A stretch of 64,000 nt of DNA from Poriferisodalis sp965203655 (GTDB taxonomy: Bacteria > Actinomycetota > Acidimicrobiia > Acidimicrobiales > Poriferisodalaceae): contig NZ_CBDBDD010000006.1 in the NCBI RefSeq assembly GCF_965203655.1, forward strand, positions 186,001-250,000, in the 5' to 3' direction. Position numbers and translations under genes: made by a program. Under the pieces are notes generated by a model that saw only the letters and a list, made by a program, of their open reading frames with translations, ran no database searches and was not told the DNA's origin. Shown piece after piece: positions 1 through 6,684 of this stretch. Within the stretch, counting starts at the first letter, position 1. Every line of letters begins with the position of its first letter.

Positions 1-406
1 TGTCCCGACTGATGCGGGACGCCATCCACGTCAACCCAGATCTTGCCGGAGGCATCAACCCGCAGCGGCGAAGTCAGCCGGCCGCCACTGTCGTCCCAGA
101 TGTCCAAGCCGAGCCGCTCCAACTCGGCCAAGGCCTCGCGCACACGCTGCATCGGGCTCGCTGGAACGCTCTCGTCCATCTCGAACTTCGGATGCCGCAG
201 CCAATAGACGATGCGCAGCGCCATCAGGTCGGCGTAGGACCACAGCTTCACCCGGGTGAGCGACACCGACGGGGTCACCAGCCCGTTGCGAGCCCACAGG
301 TACACCGTCGATTGCGGCACGCCCGACAGGGCCGAGGCGCGGTGGGCCTCGTAGCAGCCGTCGAATGCGGCGTTCAGGCGTGCAGAGAGCGGCTCGTAAG
401 CGGTCA
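1..406 (-). CDS. HTH (MerR-like) DNA-binding protein, C-terminus beyond window
   Basis: The frame is open from ATG at 406 to the window edge, giving about 135 residues with no stop. Near residues 20-60 the translation shows a winged-helix/MerR-like recognition segment (GVPQSTVYLWARNGLVTPSV) followed by a helix with LMALRIVYWLRHP. A more variable stretch then ends in VDASGKIWVDVDGVPHQSG. This resembles DUF433-type or MerR-like antitoxins that accompany VapC/PIN toxins, but the partner would lie outside the window. The resemblance is from memory of the family; the reading frame and the HTH-like pattern are what the sequence shows. Confidence 0.6.
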
Positions 407-434
407 TCGATCTGATCTGGCTCCGAGTCCCGGC

Positions 435-527
435 CGCGAACGGCGCTCACCAGTGCCGAACTGCGCCTCAATGTACCCATGGCGGTAAGCGGCAAAGAAT
501 GGTTTTCGGGCGAGGCGCGGCCCGGTG
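435..527. repeat. 93-bp imperfect repeat, copy A
   Basis: This segment aligns without gaps to 5904-5996 (constant offset 5469 bases). Identity is highest over the last 70 bases, with about six mismatches. It lies between a minus-strand HTH gene and the plus-strand HEPN-like gene, ending 16 bases before the latter. The second copy also lies between a minus-strand gene and a plus-strand gene. Its function is unknown: a duplicated promoter region or a recombination scar are both possible. Confidence 0.75.
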
Positions 528-543
528 ATGTCGCGGCGACCCG

Positions 544-1113
544 ATGGGCGACATCGCGCACGAGGTGTGGATCGGCGACGGCGGCAAGCTGGTGCCGGCG
601 AGGCTGCGCGACACCATCAAGTCGTACTGGCCGGACTCGCCCGACGACAGCGCCCGCGACCTGCTCGGCAAAGCGCTCGAATTGCTCGGCGGCTCACTGC
701 GTCTGCTGAATGAGCCCAGGTTCCGCCCCGCCTGGGGCGAGAACTGGCATGAGGAGCTCTGCAGTCGGTACAGCATCCTTGGGAGCCACCGGTTCCGCGT
801 CTCTCCCAGCGATCCCTATGTTCACTTGAAGATCCTCCAGAAGGAGCGGAAGGCTGCGTCGGCTCTGCTCGGGAGCGAGGCTGACCAGAGACTCCGCAAC
901 TCGTTACGTGCCCGCAATCAGTGGGCCCACTTCGCCGGCATCAGCGGAGCGCAGGCACGCGACGATGTCGTCGAGATGATCGATCTCATCGCCCATGGCC
1001 GCATGGGCGCCGAGGCCGACGGACTCGCCGTCGACAACGGGCGAATCGACCAGAACCTCGCCCGGCTTGAGAACATCCGCCGCGCGCTCGACTTCCAGAT
1101 CAGCGGGCACTGA
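544..1113 (+). CDS. HEPN-like (Swt1-type) protein of unknown function
   Basis: This is a 189-residue soluble protein. The C-terminal half contains RNQWAHFAGISG followed by DDVVEMIDLI. That is the pattern of HEPN/Swt1-type domains, in which an R-N-x-x-A-H motif is often the ribonuclease centre. The N-terminal half (GKALELLGGSLRLLNEPRFR) looks helical and has no recognisable catalytic motif. No Shine-Dalgarno is seen before ATG 544. It lies alone between repeat copy A and the small gene at 1278. HEPN proteins are commonly RNase toxins or parts of defence systems, so a defence role fits this island but is inference. Confidence 0.55.
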   Translation: MGDIAHEVWIGDGGKLVPARLRDTIKSYWPDSPDDSARDLLGKALELLGGSLRLLNEPRFRPAWGENWHEELCSRYSILGSHRFRVSPSDPYVHLKILQKERKAASALLGSEADQRLRNSLRARNQWAHFAGISGAQARDDVVEMIDLIAHGRMGAEADGLAVDNGRIDQNLARLENIRRALDFQISGH

Positions 1114-1229
1114 TCGCCGGCCGCAGTCGCCCCGGACCCGGGCGCATCGACGCTCACGGCCACTGGCACCAACAGGATCGCGAGTTGACGGACGAGACCT
1201 GCCATGTGCTCCGGTCCAGCCGTGCTGCT

Positions 1230-1533
1230 GCCGACGTCGATACCGTGCAGTTCGGTGCCGCGGCCTCGGAGGCCACCATGGAACGAGCCGACGTGCTCAA
1301 GAACTACGCAGCCTTCGAAGCCATCCGCGCGGAACTCGAAGCCAGCCACCTCGGACAGTTCGCCGTGCTGCACGACGGTCAGCTCGTCGGCATCTACCCG
1401 AGCATCCGCGAGGCCCGCACCGCAGGCAGCGCGCACTGCGGGGTCGGGAACTTCAGCACCCAGGAGATCCGTTCCGAGCCGATCGAGCTGAGAATGGCCG
1501 CCGGTGTCCCGGCCTGACCCGGCTGACCACGCT
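1230..1533 (+). repeat. ~300-bp direct repeat, left copy
   Basis: This segment aligns without indels to 11608-11911 (offset 10378). By eye the match is in the mid-80 per cent range over the shared coding part. It contains the small gene at 1278 with its Shine-Dalgarno and some flanking sequence on both sides. The two copies are in the same orientation and bracket the RloB/AAA, AbiE and CBASS genes. Confidence 0.75.
1278..1517 (+). CDS. Small DUF5678-like protein, copy 1
   Basis: This is a 79-residue protein. ATG 1278 follows a GGAGG Shine-Dalgarno at 1268-1272 with a 5-base spacer. The core reads ADVLKNYAAFEAIRAELE, then GQFAVLHDGQLVGIY, then a helix and QEIRSEPIEL. This matches the compact alpha-beta pattern of DUF5678-type proteins (Y..h...L, G.yvAl.dg.vvg). 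Paralogues lie at 11578 and 37827. No enzymatic residues are evident and the function is unknown. The family assignment is from memory; the three-way paralogy is visible in the window. Confidence 0.6.
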   Translation: MERADVLKNYAAFEAIRAELEASHLGQFAVLHDGQLVGIYPSIREARTAGSAHCGVGNFSTQEIRSEPIELRMAAGVPA

Positions 1534-1543
1534 CGTTGCGGGT

Positions 1544-2188
1544 TCAGGGTTGAGCCAGGTAGTCGGTGTCGTCGCGCACGGCGGCGAAATCAGCTGCGTC
1601 TAGGTAGTGGTTCCACAGCGAACGGCCAGGGATGTGCAGCGCCCGGCGCGGCAGGGGTGCTTTCCACCAAGATGCGGTCTCGACCCTCTTTCCGATTCTG
1701 ACGGCTTCTTCGATGGCGGGGAGCAGATCTGTATCGGCCGATACAACGACGGCCACGTCGTACTGGTCATCGCGGGCACCGAGCGCTAGATGCAGCGCCA
1801 GCAGCACGTCGACACCCTTCTCCTCACCGCGCCAGCGCACGACCCTGCCCTCACGCGAGCGTTCTGCGGGCGAGTAGCGCAATGGACGTGTGTGAACGCT
1901 CACATCGTCAAGCGCCGCCCAACGAGCGGTCTGGCGATCGAACGCCAGTCTCAGCTTGTGATGACTCCGCAATCCAGGCTGACCGCGGTACACGCGGACC
2001 TCGCTGAGACTCCGTGCGGGATCGATCCTGCGCCCGAGGTCGCACAACCGCTCCCCGAGACGGCGAGGATGGACATGGCCCATCGTGGGCGGGGCGCTCG
2101 GCGATCCGAACAGTTCGCGGGTTCGGTGCCAACTGTTCTGGTAGTCCAAGAACACTGCGATGCGCGTAGTCGCTACCCGCTCGGACAT
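1544..2188 (-). CDS. NYN domain (LabA/DUF88-type) predicted ribonuclease
   Basis: About 214 residues from ATG 2188. The open frame extends upstream to 2272, but conserved sequence begins just after MSERVATTRIAV. NYN/PIN-fold acid positions are visible: the first Asp in FLDYQN (about residue 15), Asp in KGVDVLLALHLAL, and the paired acids of VVVSADTDLLPAIE. This order is typical of NYN-domain metal-dependent RNases. It is transcribed away from a perfect palindrome at 2253-2269 that may be its operator. No partner gene is obvious. The protein is probably cytosolic and its substrate RNA is unknown. Confidence 0.75.
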   Translation of the reverse strand: MSERVATTRIAVFLDYQNSWHRTRELFGSPSAPPTMGHVHPRRLGERLCDLGRRIDPARSLSEVRVYRGQPGLRSHHKLRLAFDRQTARWAALDDVSVHTRPLRYSPAERSREGRVVRWRGEEKGVDVLLALHLALGARDDQYDVAVVVSADTDLLPAIEEAVRIGKRVETASWWKAPLPRRALHIPGRSLWNHYLDAADFAAVRDDTDYLAQP

Positions 2189-2252
2189 GGGGGCAAAAGA
2201 TAACCCCGCCATGCCCGGCAGAGCCGGCCAGGCGGGGAGGAATGCACTAACT

Positions 2253-2269
2253 GTACCACGCTGTGGTAC
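2253..2269. promoter_or_regulatory. Palindromic operator-like site upstream of the NYN gene
   Basis: A perfect inverted repeat, GTACCAC-gct-GTGGTAC, lies 65 bases upstream of ATG 2188. Read on the minus strand it overlaps a possible -35 TTGGTA. This suggests regulation by a dimeric protein, but which one is unknown. Confidence 0.4.
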
Positions 2270-2341
2270 CAACCCGAGCCCGGTCTCCTCAAGGCCCCCG
2301 CTTGGCCGCGCTTTTTTTGCATGCGTTCAGATTCTCCGTCG

Positions 2342-2593
2342 TCAGAACCGGTCGGCTGGCGCAACACCGTCTGCAGCGGGTGACAAGTCTTGCCAGTACA
2401 CGAACGCATCGCGGGGAGTGCCGCGGCGCTCAGGCGGGGCCTCCCCGCTCGCCAGCAAGGGTGGCTCGAAGGCGCCCGGCGGGACGTCCTCAGGCCTAAT
2501 CGATGCCCTCGGTCTGTACCCCAGCGCCAACTCGCCACGGCGCTGCCGCTTCGGCCGATCATCGGCATCGTGCCGGCGCTTGCGTCGAGGCAT
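2342..2593 (-). CDS. Small basic hypothetical protein
   Basis: An 83-residue frame from ATG 2593, preceded by GGGGGAAGG with an 8-base spacer, which argues for real translation. The N-terminus is very basic (MPRRKRRHDADDRPKRQRR). The rest is proline-rich, with one aromatic stretch (DAFVYWQDL). It lies 110 bases downstream of the MbcA/ParS-like antitoxin gene on the same strand, where a toxin would be expected. It has none of the Arg-Glu-Ser pattern of a RES toxin. No family is recognised and it may be a chance ORF. Confidence 0.4.
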   Translation of the reverse strand: MPRRKRRHDADDRPKRQRRGELALGYRPRASIRPEDVPPGAFEPPLLASGEAPPERRGTPRDAFVYWQDLSPAADGVAPADRF

Positions 2594-2703
2594 CGGCGTG
2601 ACCTTCCCCCGGCAGCGGCGATCACGACGAAAGCTAGCGACTCGACTTCGAAGCAGCAGCGAAAGGCGGCACCGAAATCGTGAATCTCAGGCAGCCCGAA
2701 GCT

Positions 2704-3267
2704 TCAAGCGCTTCGGTCGACAAGTGAGGCGGCCCAGCGGTCGGCACCAGCGAGTCGCAGGCCCGGCTTGCCGTCGGCTGCCGTGAAGACCTCTACGTCG
2801 GAGCGGTGCCAGGCGCGCCAGTCGGGATCGAATTCGTCCAAGACCTGTTCGGGGCCGCCGGGCCGGTCCCGAGCCAGCGCGAGAACGAGATCAAGACGCT
2901 CAGCCTCTACAAGGTCGAGCCCGGTGAGCGGCGCTTCGGGGTGCAGCGGCCTTTCGAGCCAAGCCGCGATGTCGGCGATGTGGCAGCGCTCTGCTGCGAC
3001 CTCACACAACGCCACGAATCGGGCGACACGCTGGCGGCCAGCACTCGTAGCCCACTCGCCTCTTCGCCACTTGCGCAGCTCAGGCACCGAGACACCGGCG
3101 ACACGGGCGATGTCCCGCCATGAGAACCCGAGCGCGGCCAACCGGTCCAGCAGCGATGCCAAACGTTCCCCGGCGTAGCGCACCGTCAACGAGCGCAGTG
3201 CCTCGTCGAGGCTGTCCAACAGCAGCGCCCCGGTGGGCGCATCATCACTGTGGCGCACGGTGCTCAC
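2704..3267 (-). CDS. XRE/MbcA/ParS-type antitoxin-like protein
   Basis: 187 residues from GTG 3267, with GGGGGA six bases upstream. Residues about 45-75 (SWRDIARVAGVSVPELRKWRRG) form a helix-turn-helix. The C-terminal part (AAWLERPLHPEAPLTGLDLVEAERLDLVL) resembles the toxin-binding domain of Xre/MbcA/ParS antitoxins, which normally neutralise RES-domain NAD-degrading toxins. No RES toxin is seen on either side, so this is an orphan antitoxin, or its partner is the unrecognised 83-residue gene downstream. The tail after residue 150 (WRAWHRSDVEVF) is not typical. Confidence 0.6.
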   Translation of the reverse strand: MSTVRHSDDAPTGALLLDSLDEALRSLTVRYAGERLASLLDRLAALGFSWRDIARVAGVSVPELRKWRRGEWATSAGRQRVARFVALCEVAAERCHIADIAAWLERPLHPEAPLTGLDLVEAERLDLVLALARDRPGGPEQVLDEFDPDWRAWHRSDVEVFTAADGKPGLRLAGADRWAASLVDRSA

Positions 3268-3268
3268 G

Positions 3269-3505
3269 TCAGGTCCCCCGCCGGCCGATCAGACACTTCC
3301 GTGCGCAGTCTGCCGGTGACGACACCTCGAAGAAACCGTTTGCCGGCCGAGAACCCCGGTCGCAACACGCAAGGGTGTCAAGGCCGGGAGGAGCCGCATT
3401 CGGGCCGCTCCTCCCTTTGTCGTCCTGCACGCGTATCGCTTCGATGAGCGACCACACGCTCCAATTGGGATTCAACTGGGGCCGTCCAGAAGCAGCTTTT
3501 CTCAA
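3269..3505 (-). pseudogene. RloB (AbiLii-like) remnant with large internal deletion
   Basis: The frame starts with the same TTG overlap with the upstream ATPase stop as the intact rloB at 7305. It keeps the first nine codons (MRKAASGRP against MRKGSPGRP) and then jumps directly to the last RloB residues (SVWSLIEAIR). About 180 codons, including the whole TOPRIM-like core, are gone. The frame then runs past the lost stop into non-homologous sequence. Homology covers only about 3437-3505. The product, if made, cannot have RloB activity. Confidence 0.8.
3387..3414. terminator. Hairpin downstream of the first AAA ATPase gene
   Basis: Eight-base arms GGAGGAGC and GCTCCTCC enclose a 12-base loop, followed on the plus strand by CTTTGT. 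It could end minus-strand transcription from the ATPase/RloB remnant before the antitoxin gene, although the T-run is on the plus-strand side. Confidence 0.35.
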
Positions 3506-4851
3506 CGGTTGCCTGTCGCCTCAAGTGCGACCGCCGATGCGAACTCCCCATGCGACAGGACCGGCGTCGCCCCGTACCTGCCCGCGAGATAGCGCTTGCC
3601 GATCGCTTCTTGCTTGCGCGGCTCAAGATCGACAAGCGGGTACAGGCGTGTGCCGCCGTCGCTGCGCTTCTCGGCGAACCAGATCTGGTCCCTTCCGAGC
3701 AGCCGGTCGCCGGCGGCGTCGCCCAGCAGCGTGGCGTCGTGCGAGTTGAAGATCAACTGCGCTCGCCGCGGATTGGTGCTGGGGTCCTGAAACAGACGCA
3801 CCAGCGCGGTTACCAGCGCCGGATGGAGGCTGGCGTCCAGCTCGTCGGCAAGGAACACCGACCCCGACTCGAGGGCCTGCACCACCGGGCCGATGAGGCC
3901 GAACCAAACACGGGTGCCGAGAGACTCGTCTTCGGCATCGAGGTCGACCTCCTCGCCATCGGCGCCACGATGGGTGAGCCGGACGCCGAGCTCCTCGAAC
4001 GCCGGCCCGTCGTCGCTGTCGGGGTCACCGTCGGTGCCCTCCAGGATGCGGATCGCTCGCCGCAGGCGCTCGTGCATGACCGGATCGGGCTCTTGCTTGC
4101 GTGTGCCCGTCACGCCGAGGTCCGCCGCCTGCAGCAGCGCCAGCACGCGTTCCCGGTGCGCCCCGTCGCTCAGCATCTCGGTCGTGAGCGCTTGCCGGAA
4201 CGGGCGCGAGTCGGCCTCGGCAAGCACGAGATTGCGACTGAACCACTGGTACAGCGGAAGCAGCGCGGCGTGATTGGCAGAAGCCGCGGCGGACAGGAAC
4301 AGCGCGTTCGGCCGTACGAGCTCTTGGACCGCCCGAGTCTTCTGGCGTTCCACACTGCCGGCGTCGACCTGCTCGTTCGTGCGCCGGAACAGGAGAGCCG
4401 GCCGTCCCTTGGGATAGTGGAATGCCCACTCGTCGAGCACCCGGTCGTCGTCGATGCTGAAGCCGTACCGGTGCCGCACCCCGTCGAGTACAAGGTCGAC
4501 CTCGTACTCCGACGGCTCGGCGCGCCGGGCCCGGTCCAGGACGAACGGTCGACGGGGTATGCGGCCCCCGGGATCGCCGCGCCGAAACGAGTGCAGCACG
4601 CAGCTGCGCATGTCGTCCATCGCCTTGAGCAGGTTGCTCTTGCCCGATCCGTTGGCACCGAACACCCCAGCAGCAGGCAGCACGTCGACCGACGCACCGC
4701 CCTCCCGCCACTCGACAGGCCGAACGACTCCACGCTCCGACATACGGGTAGCAAGCATCGAGAATTCGAACTCGTCCCTGAACGACCGCGCGTTCACCGC
4801 GCGAAAACTCAGGAGAACAGACGGCTGAGACGCAGTGTCACTGCTATTCAC
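3502..4851 (-). CDS. AAA15-type ATPase of an AbiL/RloA-like system, copy 1 (orphan)
   Basis: 449 residues from GTG 4851. This start is chosen because it lies six bases after a conserved -10 box; the open frame continues to 4941. Walker A GANGSGKSN is at residues 65-73, Walker B is in SVFLADELDAS, and an SMC-like switch motif IFNSHD lies near residue 370. These are the marks of the AAA15/OLD-like ATPases that serve as sensor in abortive-infection systems such as AbiL. It is closely similar in sequence and identical in length (1350 bp with stop) to the gene at 7302. Its RloB partner survives only as a deletion remnant, and the gene appears inserted in abiEii. The ATPase itself looks intact. Confidence 0.8.
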   Translation of the reverse strand: MNSSDTASQPSVLLSFRAVNARSFRDEFEFSMLATRMSERGVVRPVEWREGGASVDVLPAAGVFGANGSGKSNLLKAMDDMRSCVLHSFRRGDPGGRIPRRPFVLDRARRAEPSEYEVDLVLDGVRHRYGFSIDDDRVLDEWAFHYPKGRPALLFRRTNEQVDAGSVERQKTRAVQELVRPNALFLSAAASANHAALLPLYQWFSRNLVLAEADSRPFRQALTTEMLSDGAHRERVLALLQAADLGVTGTRKQEPDPVMHERLRRAIRILEGTDGDPDSDDGPAFEELGVRLTHRGADGEEVDLDAEDESLGTRVWFGLIGPVVQALESGSVFLADELDASLHPALVTALVRLFQDPSTNPRRAQLIFNSHDATLLGDAAGDRLLGRDQIWFAEKRSDGGTRLYPLVDLEPRKQEAIGKRYLAGRYGATPVLSHGEFASAVALEATGNR

Positions 4852-5123
4852 AGGTGCATTATCGCAGGAAACTTGCAGAACTGTCGCCGAAGACCGCTTC
4901 GCGGGCGGTTTCGGCCACCACTTGGCCGTGGTTGCACACATTCGTCGTCTGCGATGAACAGTCGCGAGAGCAGTCGGTCGTATGTGAAGTGGCGCCGTAT
5001 CTCGCTCGCTGCGATGCCGCCCTCGGCGGCGCAGTCGGCAATTCGAGCGGCGAGGGCTTGGCGGAATGCCTCGGGTGTGCGATAGCGCTGGGCTGGAGTG
5101 TCGCCGACGGCCGGGTCAGCCAT
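4848..5123 (-). pseudogene. abiEii nucleotidyltransferase toxin, truncated
   Basis: ATG 5123 overlaps the end of abiEi by eight bases, the usual AbiE arrangement. The first roughly 58 residues (RYRTPEAFRQALAARIADCA, then FTYDRLLSRLF) match the N-terminus of AbiEii nucleotidyltransferases. After IADDE the homology stops and the frame runs through the upstream region of ATPase copy 1 to a stop at 4848. The catalytic GS..D.D region of the toxin is missing, so it cannot be an active nucleotidyltransferase. The break coincides with arrival of the ATPase module. Confidence 0.75.
4851..4863 (-). promoter_or_regulatory. -10 box for leaderless transcription of ATPase copy 1
   Basis: On the minus strand GATAAT (4858-4863) is followed by exactly six bases and the GTG start at 4851. 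Transcription would therefore begin at or next to the start codon, with no leader. The second ATPase copy has the same layout (AATAAT, six bases, GTG). No Shine-Dalgarno is present in either copy. Confidence 0.55.
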
Positions 5124-5784
5124 GAAGCGCCGGAGCCGGGTGCTGGGCAGCTTGGGCTATCAGCGCTTCGATGTCGTCGTGGCTGACGGCGAGGCGGTGG
5201 GCGAGTTGGTCCTTGGTGACAGCGCCGACGCGGAGCGCGTCGTCAAGGAACCGGCCGATGTGGCCGCCGTCGGTGCGCGCAGCAAGCAGGTCAACGGCTG
5301 TGCGGGCCACGGTGGTCACCGCGAACCCGTCCTTGACCTCCCAGTCCGCTCGCGGCACGCCGCCCACGCGGCGATGCACCGCCACAAGCCCGCCGGTCTG
5401 GATGCGCCGCGCTGACGCGAACGTGTGGCCGGCGCCGGCAAACACCCCCAAGCCGTGAACCCGGGCCGCGGACCCAAGCGTGACCCACACCGTGGGCTGC
5501 ATCACCCGCTCGCGAGGGCCGCGGGCGGGGTCCAGACGCAGCCATGCGATACGCAGGTCCGCGAGCGGGTCGTGCCCCGCACCAGCCACCCGGTACACGC
5601 CGTGGCCGACCCGCTCAATCAGCCCGCGCTGCACCGAGCGGGTGAGGTCGCAGTCGGGCACGCCGACCTCTGCCGCCTGAGCACGGGTGAAATAGCCATG
5701 CTGAGCTGCGGGCACGTCCCCAAGACGGCCGACCACGGTTGCGCCCAACGCTCTGTCCTTTCGCCACAGGCCGCCGGTGTCCAC
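5116..5784 (-). CDS. abiEi: AbiEi-family antitoxin/transcriptional regulator (type IV TA)
   Basis: 222 residues from GTG 5784. The N-terminal winged helix (QHGYFTRAQAAEVGVPDCDL...GVYRVAG) is the AbiEi_4 signature. The remainder matches the AbiEi C-terminal domain (VARTAVDLLAARTDGGHIGRFLDD). In AbiE systems AbiEi represses its own operon by binding inverted repeats and antagonises AbiEii. Here a 10-base inverted repeat overlaps the promoter. The cognate toxin gene is broken, so this is an antitoxin retained without its toxin. Confidence 0.8.
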   Translation of the reverse strand: MDTGGLWRKDRALGATVVGRLGDVPAAQHGYFTRAQAAEVGVPDCDLTRSVQRGLIERVGHGVYRVAGAGHDPLADLRIAWLRLDPARGPRERVMQPTVWVTLGSAARVHGLGVFAGAGHTFASARRIQTGGLVAVHRRVGGVPRADWEVKDGFAVTTVARTAVDLLAARTDGGHIGRFLDDALRVGAVTKDQLAHRLAVSHDDIEALIAQAAQHPAPALHG

Positions 5785-5797
5785 GGTGGCACTCGAA

Positions 5798-5827
5798 ATT
5801 GTACTGAATACCTTTCATAACGTGCAA
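5798..5827 (-). promoter_or_regulatory. Promoter of abiE
   Basis: On the minus strand a -35 TTGCAC (5822-5827) is separated by 18 bases from a -10 TACAAT (5798-5803). The abiEi GTG at 5784 follows 13 bases after the -10 box. Confidence 0.6.
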
Positions 5828-5835
5828 GGTTTTCA
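5805..5835. promoter_or_regulatory. Inverted repeat, probable AbiEi operator
   Basis: Arms TGAATACCTT and AAGGTTTTCA (one mismatch from perfect symmetry) are separated by 11 bases. The site covers the -35 box and spacer of the abiE promoter. AbiEi proteins are known to autoregulate through such repeats. Confidence 0.55.
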
Positions 5836-5903
5836 GCAATCAGCGACACCAGCGACGATTCCGGTGACACACCTCAAACATCAAAAAGGGGGTGGCCAAC
5901 GAT

Positions 5904-5996
5904 CGCGAACGGCTTCTGCCGAGGGTGAACTGCGCCTCAATGTACCTATGGCGAGAAGCGGCGAAGAATTGTTTTCGGGCGAGGCGCGACCCGGTG
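5904..5996. repeat. 93-bp imperfect repeat, copy B
   Basis: This is the partner of 435-527, gap-free. It lies between the minus-strand abiEi promoter and the plus-strand AhpD-like selenoprotein gene, ending 34 bases before the latter. Confidence 0.75.
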
Positions 5997-6030
5997 CGGG
6001 CTTTGCCCAGTCGGTGTGTCACGCTGGCTC

Positions 6031-6579
6031 ATGGCGCGAATCGAGATGATCCCCGACGACTCCTGGGACGGCGAGCTCGGCGAGCTGCACCCCCGAGTCG
6101 TGGACCCCACCCACCGCCGGGTCGACAACATCCTGGCCGTCCACTCGCTCAACCCCCGCTCCATGGCCGCACACCAAGGCATCTACGAATCGGCCATGGC
6201 CGGCACCGCCACGCTGCGCAAGGTCGAACGCGAGCTCATCGCCCTGGTCGTCAGCCTCACCAACCACTGCCACTACTGAGTGGTCCACCACCGGCGCGGT
6301 CTGCGCCGCCTCATCGCCGACGACGAACTGGTCGCAGCCGTCGAGCACGACTGGACCACCGCCCCGCTGTCACCCAAGCGCACCGCCATGCTGGCCTACG
6401 CCGTCAAGCTCACCACCACACCCGCCGACATGGACGACGCCGACGTCGACGCCCTGCGCCACGCCGACTTCTCTGACCGCGACATCCTCGACATCACCGA
6501 AGTGGTCGGCTACTACGCCTACGCCAACCGCATCGCCGACGGCCTCGGCATCAAAACCGAACACTGGATCCCCGACTGA
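6031..6579 (+). CDS. AhpD-like (carboxymuconolactone decarboxylase fold) selenoprotein, Sec at codon 83
   Basis: Read through the in-frame TGA at 6277-6279, this is a 182-residue protein with the full layout of AhpD-like peroxidase-related enzymes. It has RELIALVVSLTNHCHY, then the TGA, then VVHH, and a C-terminal helical half ending GLGIKTEHWIPD. In the family the TGA position is the second cysteine of the redox CxxC motif, so the motif becomes C-H-Y-U. A SECIS-like hairpin starts 12 bases after the TGA, and the frame continues cleanly to a stop at 6579. The expected role is thiol/selenol peroxide reduction in the cytosol. The alternative is a TGC-to-TGA nonsense mutation, but the hairpin geometry and intact downstream frame argue against it. 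ATG 6031 gives the family-typical N-terminus. Confidence 0.75.
6280..6308 (+). promoter_or_regulatory. Bacterial SECIS-like element
   Basis: Directly after the TGA, 18 bases lead to a GGTCT apical loop (6298-6302). The loop is closed by a perfect 6-bp stem, CGGCGC (6292-6297) with GCGCCG (6303-6308). Both the 18-base distance and the GGUCU loop are, as I recall it, those of the E. coli fdhF SECIS recognised by SelB. Confidence 0.7.
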
Positions 6580-6684
6580 GCGGTCTAGGTTCGGCCTGAT
6601 CGGCCGTCAAGACCTAGGACGCTCATCCCCACGAGATGCCGCCTCGGCGGAAGTTCCGTGCAGCTGGATGCAGAGCGAATTCCG

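Noticed and set aside
6280..6579. Separate 99-residue protein starting at the codon after TGA 6277-6279
   Set aside because: It would begin at GTG 6280 with no ribosome-binding site and continues the same AhpD domain. Readthrough as selenocysteine explains the two frames better.
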